Shown one piece after another: positions 25,523-34,420 of a stretch of 64,000 nt of DNA. The stretch spans positions 1 to 64,000 of the forward strand of contig NZ_JAGHRA010000016.1 of the NCBI RefSeq assembly GCF_017744015.1, in the 5' to 3' direction. The notes below the pieces were generated by a model. That model did not search any database and was not told the origin of the DNA. It saw only the letters and a program-made list of their open reading frames with translations. Numbering within the stretch: position 1 is the first letter of the stretch; each line of letters opens with the position of its first letter. The position numbers and the translations under genes were made by a program. The DNA is from Paracoccus sp. R12_2. GTDB taxonomy: Bacteria > Pseudomonadota > Alphaproteobacteria > Rhodobacterales > Rhodobacteraceae.

Positions 25523-26875
25523 TCAGCCAAGATGCACCTGACCCTCGGGGTAACGCACGCGCGGGGTGATCCGGGTGGCCAGAAAGAATCCCAGCGTCAG
25601 CGGACCGACCCGGCCCAGGAACATCACCACCATGATGACGATGCGCCCGAAATCGGAAAGCTCGGCCGTGTAGCCGCGCGACAGGCCGGTGGTGCCGAAG
25701 GCCGAGGCGACCTCGAAGCTGATGTCCAGAAAGTGCCCCTCGTGGCTGGCGATCAGGACGAAGGTCGCCGAGAAGATCAGCACCGAGGCGATGGCGATCA
25801 GCGCCATGACCTTCAGGACCTCGTCCAGCCCGATGGATCTTCCGAAGGCCCAGATCTGGGTGCGGCGGCGAAAGAACGCCAGCGTGGCCAGCAGCATCAC
25901 GACGACGGTCGTCACCTTCAGCCCGCCGCCGGTCGAGGTCGGCCCCGCGCCGATCACCATCAGCGCCATGTAAAGCAGCGAGGTCGAATCGTGCAGCCCG
26001 CCGATATCGGTCGTGTTGAACCCCGCCGTGCGGGTGGTCACGCCCTGGAACCATGCCACCGTCAGCCTTGCGCCGGCGCTGTCGAACTGCGCCAGCGTGC
26101 GCGGGTTGTTCCATTCGAGGATCGCCGTCAGTCCGACGCCGATCACGATCAGCGCCGCGGTGCCGACCAGCATCAGCCGGGTGTGCAGCGTCCAGCCGTG
26201 CCAGAAGCGCCGGTTGTGGATGTCGGCGACCACGACATAGCCGATGCCGCCAAGAATGAAGAGGGCGGGAATGACGAGGTTCACGACCGGATCGGTGGCA
26301 TAGCCCGTCAGCCCGGCCGAAAAGGTGGAAAAGCCCGCATTATTGAAGGCCGACACGGAATGGAAGATCGCGTGCCACAGCCCCGGCCCCAGCCCGGTCG
26401 CCGGCATGAAGCTGAGACACAGCAGCATCGCCCCGGCGATCTCGGCCATCAGCACGACGCGGAAGATCGTCCAGACCAGCCGGGTCAGCCGGCTGTAGGA
26501 TGTCTGGTTCAGATCCTCGCGCAGATAGGTGTGGTGGGTGATGCCCATCTGCAGCCCCAGCGCCGACCAGACGAGGACCGCGAAGGTCATCAGCCCCAAC
26601 CCGCCAAGCTGGATCAGGGTCGCCAGCACCAGCTGACCCCAGAAGGTCAGCGCATATTGGGTGTCGATGACCGCAAGGCCGGTCACCGTCACCGCCGAGG
26701 TCGAGGTGAACAGCGCGTCCGAAAGGCTGATCGTCTGGCGCGTCATGAAGGGCAGTTTCAGCGCCAGCCCGCCCAGAACGATCAGCGCCAGATACAGCAC
26801 CGCCAGCACCGCCGGGGGCGGCGTGCGCCCCAGCCAGCGGCGCAGGGCGACGATCGGCTGCGGACGGCGTCTCAC
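25523..26875 (-). CDS. Potassium uptake protein, TrkH/KtrB family
   Basis: A 450-residue inner-membrane protein with about eight to ten hydrophobic segments and four pore-type repeats. The first filter is clear in TSTSAVTVTGLAVI. The later filters include NNAGFSTFS, TRTAGFNTTD and SAFGTTGLSRG, each with the conserved glycine. It forms the ion-conducting subunit of a K+ uptake system and works with the RCK protein encoded upstream, whose gene overlaps it by four bases. Short loops and an N-terminus without extension favour KtrB over long TrkH. Confidence 0.93.
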   Translation of the reverse strand: MRRRPQPIVALRRWLGRTPPPAVLAVLYLALIVLGGLALKLPFMTRQTISLSDALFTSTSAVTVTGLAVIDTQYALTFWGQLVLATLIQLGGLGLMTFAVLVWSALGLQMGITHHTYLREDLNQTSYSRLTRLVWTIFRVVLMAEIAGAMLLCLSFMPATGLGPGLWHAIFHSVSAFNNAGFSTFSAGLTGYATDPVVNLVIPALFILGGIGYVVVADIHNRRFWHGWTLHTRLMLVGTAALIVIGVGLTAILEWNNPRTLAQFDSAGARLTVAWFQGVTTRTAGFNTTDIGGLHDSTSLLYMALMVIGAGPTSTGGGLKVTTVVVMLLATLAFFRRRTQIWAFGRSIGLDEVLKVMALIAIASVLIFSATFVLIASHEGHFLDISFEVASAFGTTGLSRGYTAELSDFGRIVIMVVMFLGRVGPLTLGFFLATRITPRVRYPEGQVHLG

Positions 26876-27528
26876 AGCTGGTCGCCGAACCGCGTCAGAT
26901 CGACCCGCTTGCCCAGAAGCAGCAACCGGTCGTTGGTCTGCAGGGCCGGATCATTGTCGCGCAGTTCGATATATTCGGTGCCGCGCATCAGTCCCAGCGG
27001 CGTGATCCCCGGTCCGGTGTTCAGATCCGAGAGTTTCCTGCCCTTCAGCCTTTCGGGGATCAGCAGGTTGACGACCGAGAAGCCGTTGCCCAGGGCGACA
27101 TAGTCCTGCACCGCCGGGTTGTTCAGCATCTGCGCGGCATGACGGCCCATTTCCAGACCCGGCAGGATCACCCGGTCGGCGCCGATCTTCGACAGGATGC
27201 GGTGATGGGTGCGGCTTTCCGCCTTGGCCCAGATCGTCTCGACCCCGATCAGGCGCATGTTCATCGCGGCGATGACATTGCTTTCCAGGTCGTTGCCGAT
27301 CGACACCAGCCCCACGTCATAGCGGTCAACGCCCGCCTCGCGCAGCGCGCCTTCGTCCGTGGCGTCCAGGATGACGACGTTCGACAGCTGTTCGGCCAGC
27401 GCGGCGACGCGCCTGTGGTCCTTGTCGATGCCCAGCACCCGGTTGCCGAAGCGCGCAAGTTCGGTCGCCACGACGCTGCCGAACGCGCCAAGTCCGATCA
27501 CCACGAAGCTGCGGTTCTGTTTGCCCAT
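26872..27528 (-). CDS. Potassium uptake regulatory subunit, TrkA/KtrA family
   Basis: A 218-residue cytoplasmic RCK protein. The N-terminal Rossmann domain binds nucleotide through FVVIGLGAFGS and the acidic end of strand two (LGIDKD); the RCK-C domain runs from about residue 135 to the end. It gates the membrane subunit encoded just downstream. The ATG at 27528 is chosen because the Rossmann motif begins eight residues later; an upstream frame extension is not family-like. Confidence 0.93.
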   Translation of the reverse strand: MGKQNRSFVVIGLGAFGSVVATELARFGNRVLGIDKDHRRVAALAEQLSNVVILDATDEGALREAGVDRYDVGLVSIGNDLESNVIAAMNMRLIGVETIWAKAESRTHHRILSKIGADRVILPGLEMGRHAAQMLNNPAVQDYVALGNGFSVVNLLIPERLKGRKLSDLNTGPGITPLGLMRGTEYIELRDNDPALQTNDRLLLLGKRVDLTRFGDQL

Positions 27529-27772
27529 GACACCCCGGCAAGTTTGCGGTCCAAGAGCCCGCGATACTGCATGGGCCAGAGAAGGCGTCAAGATGACGCA
27601 GCCCGCAGTCCGGGATGTCGTTTCCCGTCACGATCCCGTCGCTTGCGTGCGCAATTTTCCGCGCCGGTAGCCATTCTGAGCGAATTGTGAGAGGTATGTG
27701 ACCGAACCGGCAGCTTCTTGCCGGTGCCCGTGCACGAACGACCCGATCCAATAGAGAAAGAGAAAGGGACGC

Positions 27773-29509
27773 ATGTCAAACCAGAAAACACCAGAGGGCG
27801 GTCGCAAAAACCTCAAGGGCCGACCCGGCGATGAACGCCGCGAGCAAGAGGCGCTGAAGGGGCGATACGAGCCCGAACCCGAACCCGAAGTAGAAGCCAT
27901 TCCCCAGCCCGAGGGCGTCACCGAAATCATCGAGACCGACTACGAGATCGGCCAGAACAATATCGAGGGCGTGAAGCCGTTCCCATTCGATATCCACAAC
28001 CCGGTCTTCGCGATTTCGGCCATTTCGGTCGTGCTGTTCACGGTCGTGACGATGCTGTTCCCGACCCAGCTTGAACCGCTGTTCGTGCAGATGCGCGATG
28101 GCGTGACGGGCAATCTGGACTGGTTCTTCCTGATCGCAGGCAACGTCTTCGTGCTGCTTTGCCTGTATCTGATCGTCACACCGCTGGGGTCCGTGCGACT
28201 TGGCGGGCCGGATGCGACACCTGATTTCAGCCTGACGGGCTGGTTTGCGATGCTGTTCGCGGCCGGCATGGGGATCGGGCTGATGTTCTATGGCGTCAGC
28301 GAACCGATCAGCCATTACCAGACCGCGTTCGGCGGCGTCACGCTGGAAGATGGCGTGCGCACCGACTGGGCGCCGCTGGGCGGCGCCGAGGGCAACGAAT
28401 TGGAGGCGCGCCGTCTGGGCATGGCGGCGACGATCTTCCACTGGGGTCTGCACCCCTGGGGCATATATGCGGTGGTCGCGCTGGCGCTGGCGCTGTTTGC
28501 CTATAACAAGGGCCTGCCGCTGACCATGCGCTCGATCTTCTATCCGCTGCTGGGCGAGCGCGTATGGGGCTGGCCGGGCCATATCATCGACATCCTGTCG
28601 GTGTTCGCCACGATCTTCGGTCTGGCCACGTCTTTGGGCTTTGGTGCAGAACAGGCGACCGCCGGTCTGAACTTCCTGTTCGGGATCCCGAATTCTGACA
28701 TGACCAAGGTCATCCTGATCCTGGCGATCAGCGGCGTCGCGACCCTGTCTGTGGTGCTGGGCGTCGAGAAGGGCGTCAAGCGCCTGTCCGAGATCAACAT
28801 GGTGCTGGCCTTCCTGCTGCTGCTGTTCGTGATCCTGGTGGGTCCGACGGCGGAAATCTTCCGCGGGTTCTTCGGCAATCTTGGAACCTACGCCAAGGAA
28901 TTGCTGCCGCTGTCGAACCCGTTCGGGCGCGATGACGACAACTTCCGCCAGGGCTGGACCGCGTTCTACTGGGCGTGGTGGATCAGTTGGTCACCTTTCG
29001 TCGGCATGTTCATCGCCCGCGTCAGCCGCGGCCGCACCGTGCGGCAGTTCCTGATCGCGGTTCTGATCGTGCCGTCGCTGATCTCGGTCCTGTGGATGAC
29101 CGCGCTGGGTGGCACCGCGATCAGCATGACCATCGGCGGCTTTTCAGGCATCACCGACGCCGCGCTGGAACTGAAGCTGTTCCAGATGCTGGGCCAGTTG
29201 CCGCTGACCGCCATCACCAGCTTCATCGGGATCGTCCTGGTGATCGTGTTCTTCGTCACCTCGTCGGATTCCGGCAGCCTGGTGATCGACACGATCGCGG
29301 CGGGCGGCAAGGTCAACGCACCGGTTCCGCAGCGCATCTTCTGGTGCACCTTCGAAGGTCTGGTGGCGATCGCGCTGCTGCTGGGGGGCGGTCTGACCGC
29401 GCTGCAGGCGATGGCGGTCTCGACCGGGTTGCCGTTCACCATCATCCTTCTGGGCGCATGCTGGGCGATCGTGAAGGGTCTGCAGGGCGAGCGGCGAGAA
29501 CTTGCCTGA
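27773..29509 (+). CDS. BCCT family betaine/carnitine/choline transporter
   Basis: A 578-residue transporter with twelve predicted membrane helices. Family motifs are GMGIGLMFYGVSEP and the aromatic box stretch WTAFYWAWWISWSPFVGMF, followed by RVSRGRT. The N-terminal 80 residues are cytoplasmic and unusually charged, with a Glu-Pro alternation (EPEPEPEVE). The glycine pair in GMGIG is the sodium-coupled betaine type. It probably imports compatible solutes in osmotic stress; the KtrAB-type genes lie next door in divergent orientation. A good terminator follows at 29530. Confidence 0.93.
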   Translation: MSNQKTPEGGRKNLKGRPGDERREQEALKGRYEPEPEPEVEAIPQPEGVTEIIETDYEIGQNNIEGVKPFPFDIHNPVFAISAISVVLFTVVTMLFPTQLEPLFVQMRDGVTGNLDWFFLIAGNVFVLLCLYLIVTPLGSVRLGGPDATPDFSLTGWFAMLFAAGMGIGLMFYGVSEPISHYQTAFGGVTLEDGVRTDWAPLGGAEGNELEARRLGMAATIFHWGLHPWGIYAVVALALALFAYNKGLPLTMRSIFYPLLGERVWGWPGHIIDILSVFATIFGLATSLGFGAEQATAGLNFLFGIPNSDMTKVILILAISGVATLSVVLGVEKGVKRLSEINMVLAFLLLLFVILVGPTAEIFRGFFGNLGTYAKELLPLSNPFGRDDDNFRQGWTAFYWAWWISWSPFVGMFIARVSRGRTVRQFLIAVLIVPSLISVLWMTALGGTAISMTIGGFSGITDAALELKLFQMLGQLPLTAITSFIGIVLVIVFFVTSSDSGSLVIDTIAAGGKVNAPVPQRIFWCTFEGLVAIALLLGGGLTALQAMAVSTGLPFTIILLGACWAIVKGLQGERRELA

Positions 29510-29529
29510 AGCCTGACCGGCAGAGATAT

Positions 29530-29563
29530 GAACGGGCGGGGTTTTCCCGCCCGTTCTTGTTTT
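29530..29563 (+). terminator. Rho-independent terminator after the BCCT gene
   Basis: GAACGGGCGGG at 29530-29540 pairs perfectly with CCCGCCCGTTC at 29546-29556 across a GTTTT loop, followed by TTGTTTT. It lies 20 bases after the transporter stop. Confidence 0.9.
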
Positions 29564-29614
29564 ATGACGCAGGCGGTGTCAAAACCGTGACTGAGCCAAC
29601 AAAGGACCGACGCG

Positions 29615-30259
29615 ATGAGCGATATTTCCGTCAGCGAACGCCGCCTCAGCGCCGCGCTGGACCGCATCGACCAGTTGCTGGAGGCCGGGACCGGGCATTG
29701 CCGGGATGCGCAGGCGTCTGCGGACACGCCCGACCGGGCCGCGTTCGAGACCCGGATCGAGGACCTGCAGTCCGAGAATGCGCGTCTGGCGGGCGAATTG
29801 GCGGCGCTGCGCGCGGATCGGGGCGGCCCGCTGGAGGCCGCGCTGGCCGAGGCGCGGACGCGGCTGACCGGGGCCAGCGAACAGGCCGCGCGACTTTCGG
29901 CCGCGAACGAGGAACTGGCCGAGGCGAATCGTGTCCTGATCGAGGCGGCCTCGTCCGAAGGCGGTTCGGAGGATGCCTCGATCGCCGCGCTGGAAGCCGA
30001 GATCGAGGCGCTGCGCGCCGCCCGCGCCGCCGAGATCGCGCAGATGGGCGATATCATGCAGGAACTTGAACGCCTGCTGTCCGAGGACGATCAGCGACCG
30101 GCGACCTCGGCATCGCGCGCCGGGGATGACGCGGTTCTGCCCGAGGTCACCGGCGACACCGCCGGCGTGCCCGAGGACGAGGTGGCCGAACAGGCCGACG
30201 ACGCGGGGCACATGTCCGGTGGCGATCATGACGACGCATCCAGGGGCGGGGACAGGTAA
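29615..30259 (+). CDS. Coiled-coil protein of unknown function, upstream of zapA
   Basis: A 214-residue, strongly acidic protein. Residues 1-150 are nearly all helix with heptad patterns (RIEDLQSENARLAGELAALR and later repeats), predicted coiled coil; the C-terminal 60 residues are acidic and probably disordered. There is no signal peptide or membrane segment. Its stop codon directly abuts the zapA ATG, so the two are cotranslated. A role as partner of ZapA at the division ring, in the manner of ZapB, is suggested by position and shape only. Confidence 0.75.
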   Translation: MSDISVSERRLSAALDRIDQLLEAGTGHCRDAQASADTPDRAAFETRIEDLQSENARLAGELAALRADRGGPLEAALAEARTRLTGASEQAARLSAANEELAEANRVLIEAASSEGGSEDASIAALEAEIEALRAARAAEIAQMGDIMQELERLLSEDDQRPATSASRAGDDAVLPEVTGDTAGVPEDEVAEQADDAGHMSGGDHDDASRGGDR

Positions 30260-30622
30260 ATGGCCGAAGTCGATTTCACCATCGGGCACAAGGAATATCG
30301 TCTTGGCGCACAGGATGGCGAGGAAAAGCTGCTGAAACGCGCCGCCGCGCTGCTGGACGGCGAGGCGCAGCAGATTCTGGAACAGGCCGGGCGGATGCCG
30401 GAACCGCGCCTGCTGCTGCTGGCCGGGCTGATGCTGGCGGACCGATATGCGACCATGGAAGACCGTGCCGAGAAGGCCGAGCGGCATCTGAACCGCCTGC
30501 AGTCGAACCCCGCGCGGGTCGAGGTGCCGGTGATTCCCGCCGACCTCAAGGAGGCGATGGCCGAACTTGCCGCGCGGGCCGAGGCACTGGCCGAGCGGCT
30601 GGAGGATCAGCAGGCCGACTGA
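30260..30622 (+). CDS. zapA: Cell division protein ZapA
   Basis: A 120-residue ZapA homologue, which bundles FtsZ filaments at the Z-ring. The N-terminal domain pattern FTIGHKEYRLGAQDGEEKLL and the central helix LLLLAGLMLADRY are characteristic; a C-terminal coiled coil follows. The ATG is adjacent to the stop of the coiled-coil gene. Confidence 0.9.
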   Translation: MAEVDFTIGHKEYRLGAQDGEEKLLKRAAALLDGEAQQILEQAGRMPEPRLLLLAGLMLADRYATMEDRAEKAERHLNRLQSNPARVEVPVIPADLKEAMAELAARAEALAERLEDQQAD

Positions 30623-30694
30623 GCCGGGGCATCGTCCGCGAAAGCCGGGACCGCGTTAACCCTGCGTTAACGGTTGCCGTGTCATGAACGGCGC

Positions 30695-31012
30695 ATGCGC
30701 CATTATATGTCCGCCCTTGTCCTGCTGATCTCTGCCTGCGCCAGCGGCTCGCCCGACATGCTGGGCGCGCGCCGCCACGAACTGCGCCAGGACGGCATCG
30801 AATTCGTGATCCTGCAGAAGGACTCCGAGGCTGAGGTCATCCGGATGGGTTATCTTGGCCGGGCACAGCGCGCCGCCGTTCCCGCGGCGATGGCGCGCGC
30901 GGTGGCCACGGCCACCGGCTGTGCGGTCGTTCCGGGCAGCATGACGACGCGCATTCCCGGCGATACCGGCGTCGCGCGGTTCGATCTGGATTGCCGCGCC
31001 GGTCAGGGCTAG
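30695..31012 (+). CDS. Small putative lipoprotein
   Basis: About 105 residues. The N-terminus MRHYMSALVLLISACASGS is a lipoprotein signal with lipobox ISAC; the following Ala-Ser would direct an outer-membrane location. The rest is a small alpha/beta domain with no recognised family. The ATG at 30695 gives a short signal; 30707 is an alternative. The last four bases overlap the convergent hydrolase gene. Confidence 0.65.
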   Translation: MRHYMSALVLLISACASGSPDMLGARRHELRQDGIEFVILQKDSEAEVIRMGYLGRAQRAAVPAAMARAVATATGCAVVPGSMTTRIPGDTGVARFDLDCRAGQG

Positions 31013-31782
31013 CCGTCGCCCAGAAACGCCGCCAACGTGTCGGCCACTGCCTCGGGCGCATCCGCATGCATCCAGTGACCGGCATTCTTCAGGGTCACCA
31101 GCCGCGCCTGCGGGAAATGGCCGCGCATCGCGTCCTCGCCCTGCGCATCGATATAGTCCGACCGCTCTCCGGCCATGAACAGGCACGGCCCGTCGAAGGT
31201 GGCGCGCGGCAGGTCATCGGGCCATCCCGTCACCTCGTCCATCGACGCGCGCAACACCGGCAGGTTCAGCCGCCAGCGCGCCGGCTGCGCCTTCAGGTCA
31301 AGCTGTTGCAGCAGAAAGGCGCGCAGCCCGTCCGAATCGATTCCCGCCGCAAGTCGGCTGTCGGCATCGCTGCGACGATCGAGATCGTTCAGATCCATCG
31401 CCTGCATCGCGTCGATCAGATCGTTCTGGCTGTGCCGGTAGGCCACCGGCGCGATGTCCATCACCACCAGCTTGCGCAGCAGGTCCGGCTGCGTCAGGGC
31501 CAGCGCCATGGACGCCTTGCCGCCCATCGAATGCCCGACCAGATCGGCGCGACCGCCGAACTCCGCGATCGTTTCGGCCAGATCCCCGGCCATCGCCCGA
31601 TAGCTGTGATCGGCATCATGCGGGCTGTCGCCGTGATTGCGCAGATCGACGGTGACGACCTGCCGCCCGTCGGCCAGCCGACGCGCGATCGCGCCAAGAT
31701 TGCGGCCCTGACCGAACAGGCCGTGAACCAGGATGACGGGCAGGCCGGATTGCGGCCCGGTGACGGTGCGATTCAGTTTCAT
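31009..31782 (-). CDS. Alpha/beta-hydrolase, YbfF-like esterase
   Basis: A 257-residue single-domain alpha/beta-hydrolase. The oxyanion segment is LVHGLFGQGRN, the nucleophile Ser is in GHSMGG (about residue 90), and the His is in NAGHWMHAD near the C-terminus. DLRNHGDSPH is typical of the YbfF/ABHD11 group of cytosolic esterases. No operon partner. Confidence 0.88.
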   Translation of the reverse strand: MKLNRTVTGPQSGLPVILVHGLFGQGRNLGAIARRLADGRQVVTVDLRNHGDSPHDADHSYRAMAGDLAETIAEFGGRADLVGHSMGGKASMALALTQPDLLRKLVVMDIAPVAYRHSQNDLIDAMQAMDLNDLDRRSDADSRLAAGIDSDGLRAFLLQQLDLKAQPARWRLNLPVLRASMDEVTGWPDDLPRATFDGPCLFMAGERSDYIDAQGEDAMRGHFPQARLVTLKNAGHWMHADAPEAVADTLAAFLGDG

Positions 31783-31838
31783 GCCGCCGATCCTAGGGCG
31801 TCTGGCGCCCGCCCGCCATCCCGTCTATTCTGCGCGCC

Positions 31839-32237
31839 ATGAGCCGCGATGTGCAGAGTTTCGAGGATATCCGGGTGATGGCCGACGAGGTGTCGCGGCT
31901 GATGGTCGCGCGTTTCGGCGGTGCCCGCCGCGGAGAGCGCCCGTCCCTGCAGGTGATGCTGCGCCGTCGCGGCGGCGCGTTGCCGGCCAAGCTGCGAAAG
32001 CCCGCGCGCAGGCTGGCCGAGGCCGATCGGATCAGCGCCCAGCCAAAGGTCGCCCGCCAGCTTGACCTTGCCGCGCTGAGCCGCGCCCACGCGGCGCTGA
32101 CAGAACATCTGCGCCCGCTTGGCGAGCTTAGCCGGTGGCGCGGCAGGGCGATCAGCTTTGCCGCTTCGGTGACATTCGGACTGCTGGTACTGGCCGCCGC
32201 GGTCATCTGGATCATGGTCCGGCGCGGCCATCTGTAA
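31839..32237 (+). CDS. Small membrane-anchored protein of unknown function
   Basis: A 132-residue basic protein. The first 100 residues are cytosolic and helical with many Arg; a single hydrophobic segment follows (ISFAASVTFGLLVLAAAVIW) with a short RRGHL tail. No family recognised. It lies alone between the divergent esterase and the MFS gene. Coding character looks normal for the region. Confidence 0.65.
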   Translation: MSRDVQSFEDIRVMADEVSRLMVARFGGARRGERPSLQVMLRRRGGALPAKLRKPARRLAEADRISAQPKVARQLDLAALSRAHAALTEHLRPLGELSRWRGRAISFAASVTFGLLVLAAAVIWIMVRRGHL

Positions 32238-32340
32238 GGGCTGGCTTGCACGACACGCAAACCGGCATCCTGCCCGGCGCCCCTTGTCAAGGCAGCGTTC
32301 GGACGCGATGTTGGGGCTAACATCCTAACAGGACCGCGCC

Positions 32341-33525
32341 ATGACCCAATCACGTGATCTTCGTCACGCCATCCTTGCGCTTGCGCTGGGGGCGTTCGCC
32401 ATCGGCACATCCGAATTCGCGGCAATGGGGCTGCTGCCCTATTTCGCCGCCGATCTTGGCATCACCGAACCGCAGGCAGGTCATGTCATCAGTGCCTATG
32501 CGCTGGGGGTGGTGGTGGGCGCGCCCGTGACCTCGATCCTGGGCGCGCGGCTGCCCCGGCGACGTTACCTTGCCGCGCTGATCGCGTTCTATGGCGTGAT
32601 CAACCTGCTGGCGGCGGCGCTGCCGGGATATGCCACGCTGACCGGGATGCGGTTCCTGGCCGGTCTGCCGCATGGTGGCTTTCTGGGCGTTGCGATGCTG
32701 TATGCCGCCGACGCCCTGCCGCGCGAACATCGGGCACGGGGCGCGGCGCAGATCGTGATGGGGCTGACGGTGGCCAATATCGCGGGTGTGCCGCTGGCGG
32801 GCGCGCTGGGACAGGGCATCGGCTGGCGCTGGGGATTTGCGCTGCCGGGCGTGCTGGCACTGGCTTCGGCCTGGCTGATCCTGAAGGTCGCGCCGCGTGT
32901 CGGCGGCGACCCCGACGCGCGCCCCTGGGACGAGGTGCAGGCGCTGCGCAACCCCCGCGTTCTGTGGATCCTGGCTGTCGGCGCGATCGGCTTTGGCGGG
33001 TTGTTCGCGGTCTATGCCTTCCTGACGGCCGCGATGCTGGCGACCACCAGCGCGCCGGGCTGGGCGATTCCGCTGGCGCTGGCGCTGTTCGGGGTCGGTG
33101 GCACGCTGGGGATCTGGGCCGCCGGACGCCTGACCGAACGTCTGGGCCAGATCCGCGCCGCCTTTCTGCTGCTGGGAACGATGGCCGTCACGCAGGGCTT
33201 TGCCGCGCTGGTGGTGGGCGACTGGACGCTGATGGTGCTGTCGTCCTTCTTGCTGGGGGCCGGGTCCGGGCTGGTCATTCCGTTGCAGACCCGGCTGATG
33301 GATGTGGCGGGCCGGGCGCAGAACATGGCCGCCGCGATGAACCACGCCGCCTTCAACGCGGCCAACGCGCTGGGGCCGTTCCTGGCGGGTCTGGCGCTGG
33401 CCGCCGGTTGGGGATGGGCCGCGCCCGGGCTGGTGGGCATCGTGCTTACTGCGGCGGGTGCGGTGGTTCTGACGCTGGCCGTGTGGCAGGATCGTGCCGC
33501 CGCGGCGGCGGCAGGCAGCGCATGA
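32341..33525 (+). CDS. MFS transporter, drug/arabinose exporter (AraJ/DHA1) type
   Basis: A 394-residue protein with twelve predicted membrane helices. The N-terminal motif ALGAFAIGTSEFAAMGLLPY and a loop with GARLPRRR are those of the DHA1 efflux group that includes AraJ. Its 3' end overlaps the convergent DUF599 gene by 80 bases. Confidence 0.88.
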   Translation: MTQSRDLRHAILALALGAFAIGTSEFAAMGLLPYFAADLGITEPQAGHVISAYALGVVVGAPVTSILGARLPRRRYLAALIAFYGVINLLAAALPGYATLTGMRFLAGLPHGGFLGVAMLYAADALPREHRARGAAQIVMGLTVANIAGVPLAGALGQGIGWRWGFALPGVLALASAWLILKVAPRVGGDPDARPWDEVQALRNPRVLWILAVGAIGFGGLFAVYAFLTAAMLATTSAPGWAIPLALALFGVGGTLGIWAAGRLTERLGQIRAAFLLLGTMAVTQGFAALVVGDWTLMVLSSFLLGAGSGLVIPLQTRLMDVAGRAQNMAAAMNHAAFNAANALGPFLAGLALAAGWGWAAPGLVGIVLTAAGAVVLTLAVWQDRAAAAAAGSA

Positions 33526-34207
33526 TCGCCCGCCGCGAGGCCGAGGCGAACTCGCGCCGCCAGGTGACGAACAGGACCACCGTGACCCCGGCGATCAGCG
33601 CCCAGGGCCCCGCCAGCCAGCCAAGCGATCCCATCGCGAAATAGACGCTGCGCAGGCCAGAATTGAAGCTGCGCGCGGCGGTGATGTTCAGGTCGGCGGC
33701 CTGCTGCGCGCGCTGCGGCGCGACCGGGTCGGTCGGATCGTTCGGCACCGCCGCCATCATGATCGCGCAGTAGCCGAACAAGCGGTGCGACCAGACGAAT
33801 TTCAGGAAGGCGTTGACCACGAAGAACATCGTGACAAGCAGCTTCGCCTCCCACAGCACGGCGGCGCCGCGCGAGAAGTCGAATTCCTGCGCCAGTCCCT
33901 GCAATTGTTCGGCATTGCCGATCAGCGCAAGAATGCCGCCCGTCGCGATCATGCAGGCCGAGGCGAAGAAGGCCGTGCCCTCGCGCAGGCTGGCCAGGAT
34001 GTTGCTGTCGAAGATGCGCGGATCGCGGGTGATGAACTGCAGCATCCATTCGCGGCGAAACCGCATCATCAGGATCGACACCGACGGCCTGCCCGCGGGC
34101 GGATGTTCGGTGACCCAGCCGATGGCGAACCAGCTGACGAACAACAGCACGAGCGCGGCCAGATCGGCTGTCTGAAACATCGTCGGCAGGCTGAGATCGA
34201 TCCGCAT
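33446..34207 (-). CDS. DUF599 family membrane protein
   Basis: A 253-residue protein with four predicted membrane helices. DLAALVLLFVSWFAIGW at the N-terminus and NSGLRSVYFAMGSLGWL near residue 185 are typical of DUF599. Its function is unknown. The last 25 residues are Pro/Arg-rich and encoded opposite the MFS 3' end; they may be a local extension produced by loss of an earlier stop. Confidence 0.82.
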   Translation of the reverse strand: MRIDLSLPTMFQTADLAALVLLFVSWFAIGWVTEHPPAGRPSVSILMMRFRREWMLQFITRDPRIFDSNILASLREGTAFFASACMIATGGILALIGNAEQLQGLAQEFDFSRGAAVLWEAKLLVTMFFVVNAFLKFVWSHRLFGYCAIMMAAVPNDPTDPVAPQRAQQAADLNITAARSFNSGLRSVYFAMGSLGWLAGPWALIAGVTVVLFVTWRREFASASRRAIMRCLPPPRRHDPATRPASEPPHPPQ

Positions 34208-34420
34208 GACCTAAGTTCTACGCCGCGCCGCACCGCCTTGAAAGCCCCGGTCGCGCGCTCTATCGTCGATCATGGGACACGCGCCCGGTCCGGAGGTTTT
34301 TCGGGGCATCCCCCGTGCCGTTTGCGAAGATTTCCCGACGGCGGGGGCTGTTGCGCGGCATGACGTCGCGCAGGTCCCGCGCGCCAGCCGGACATCGAGG
34401 CCAGGGGAGGGGCCGCCGCG

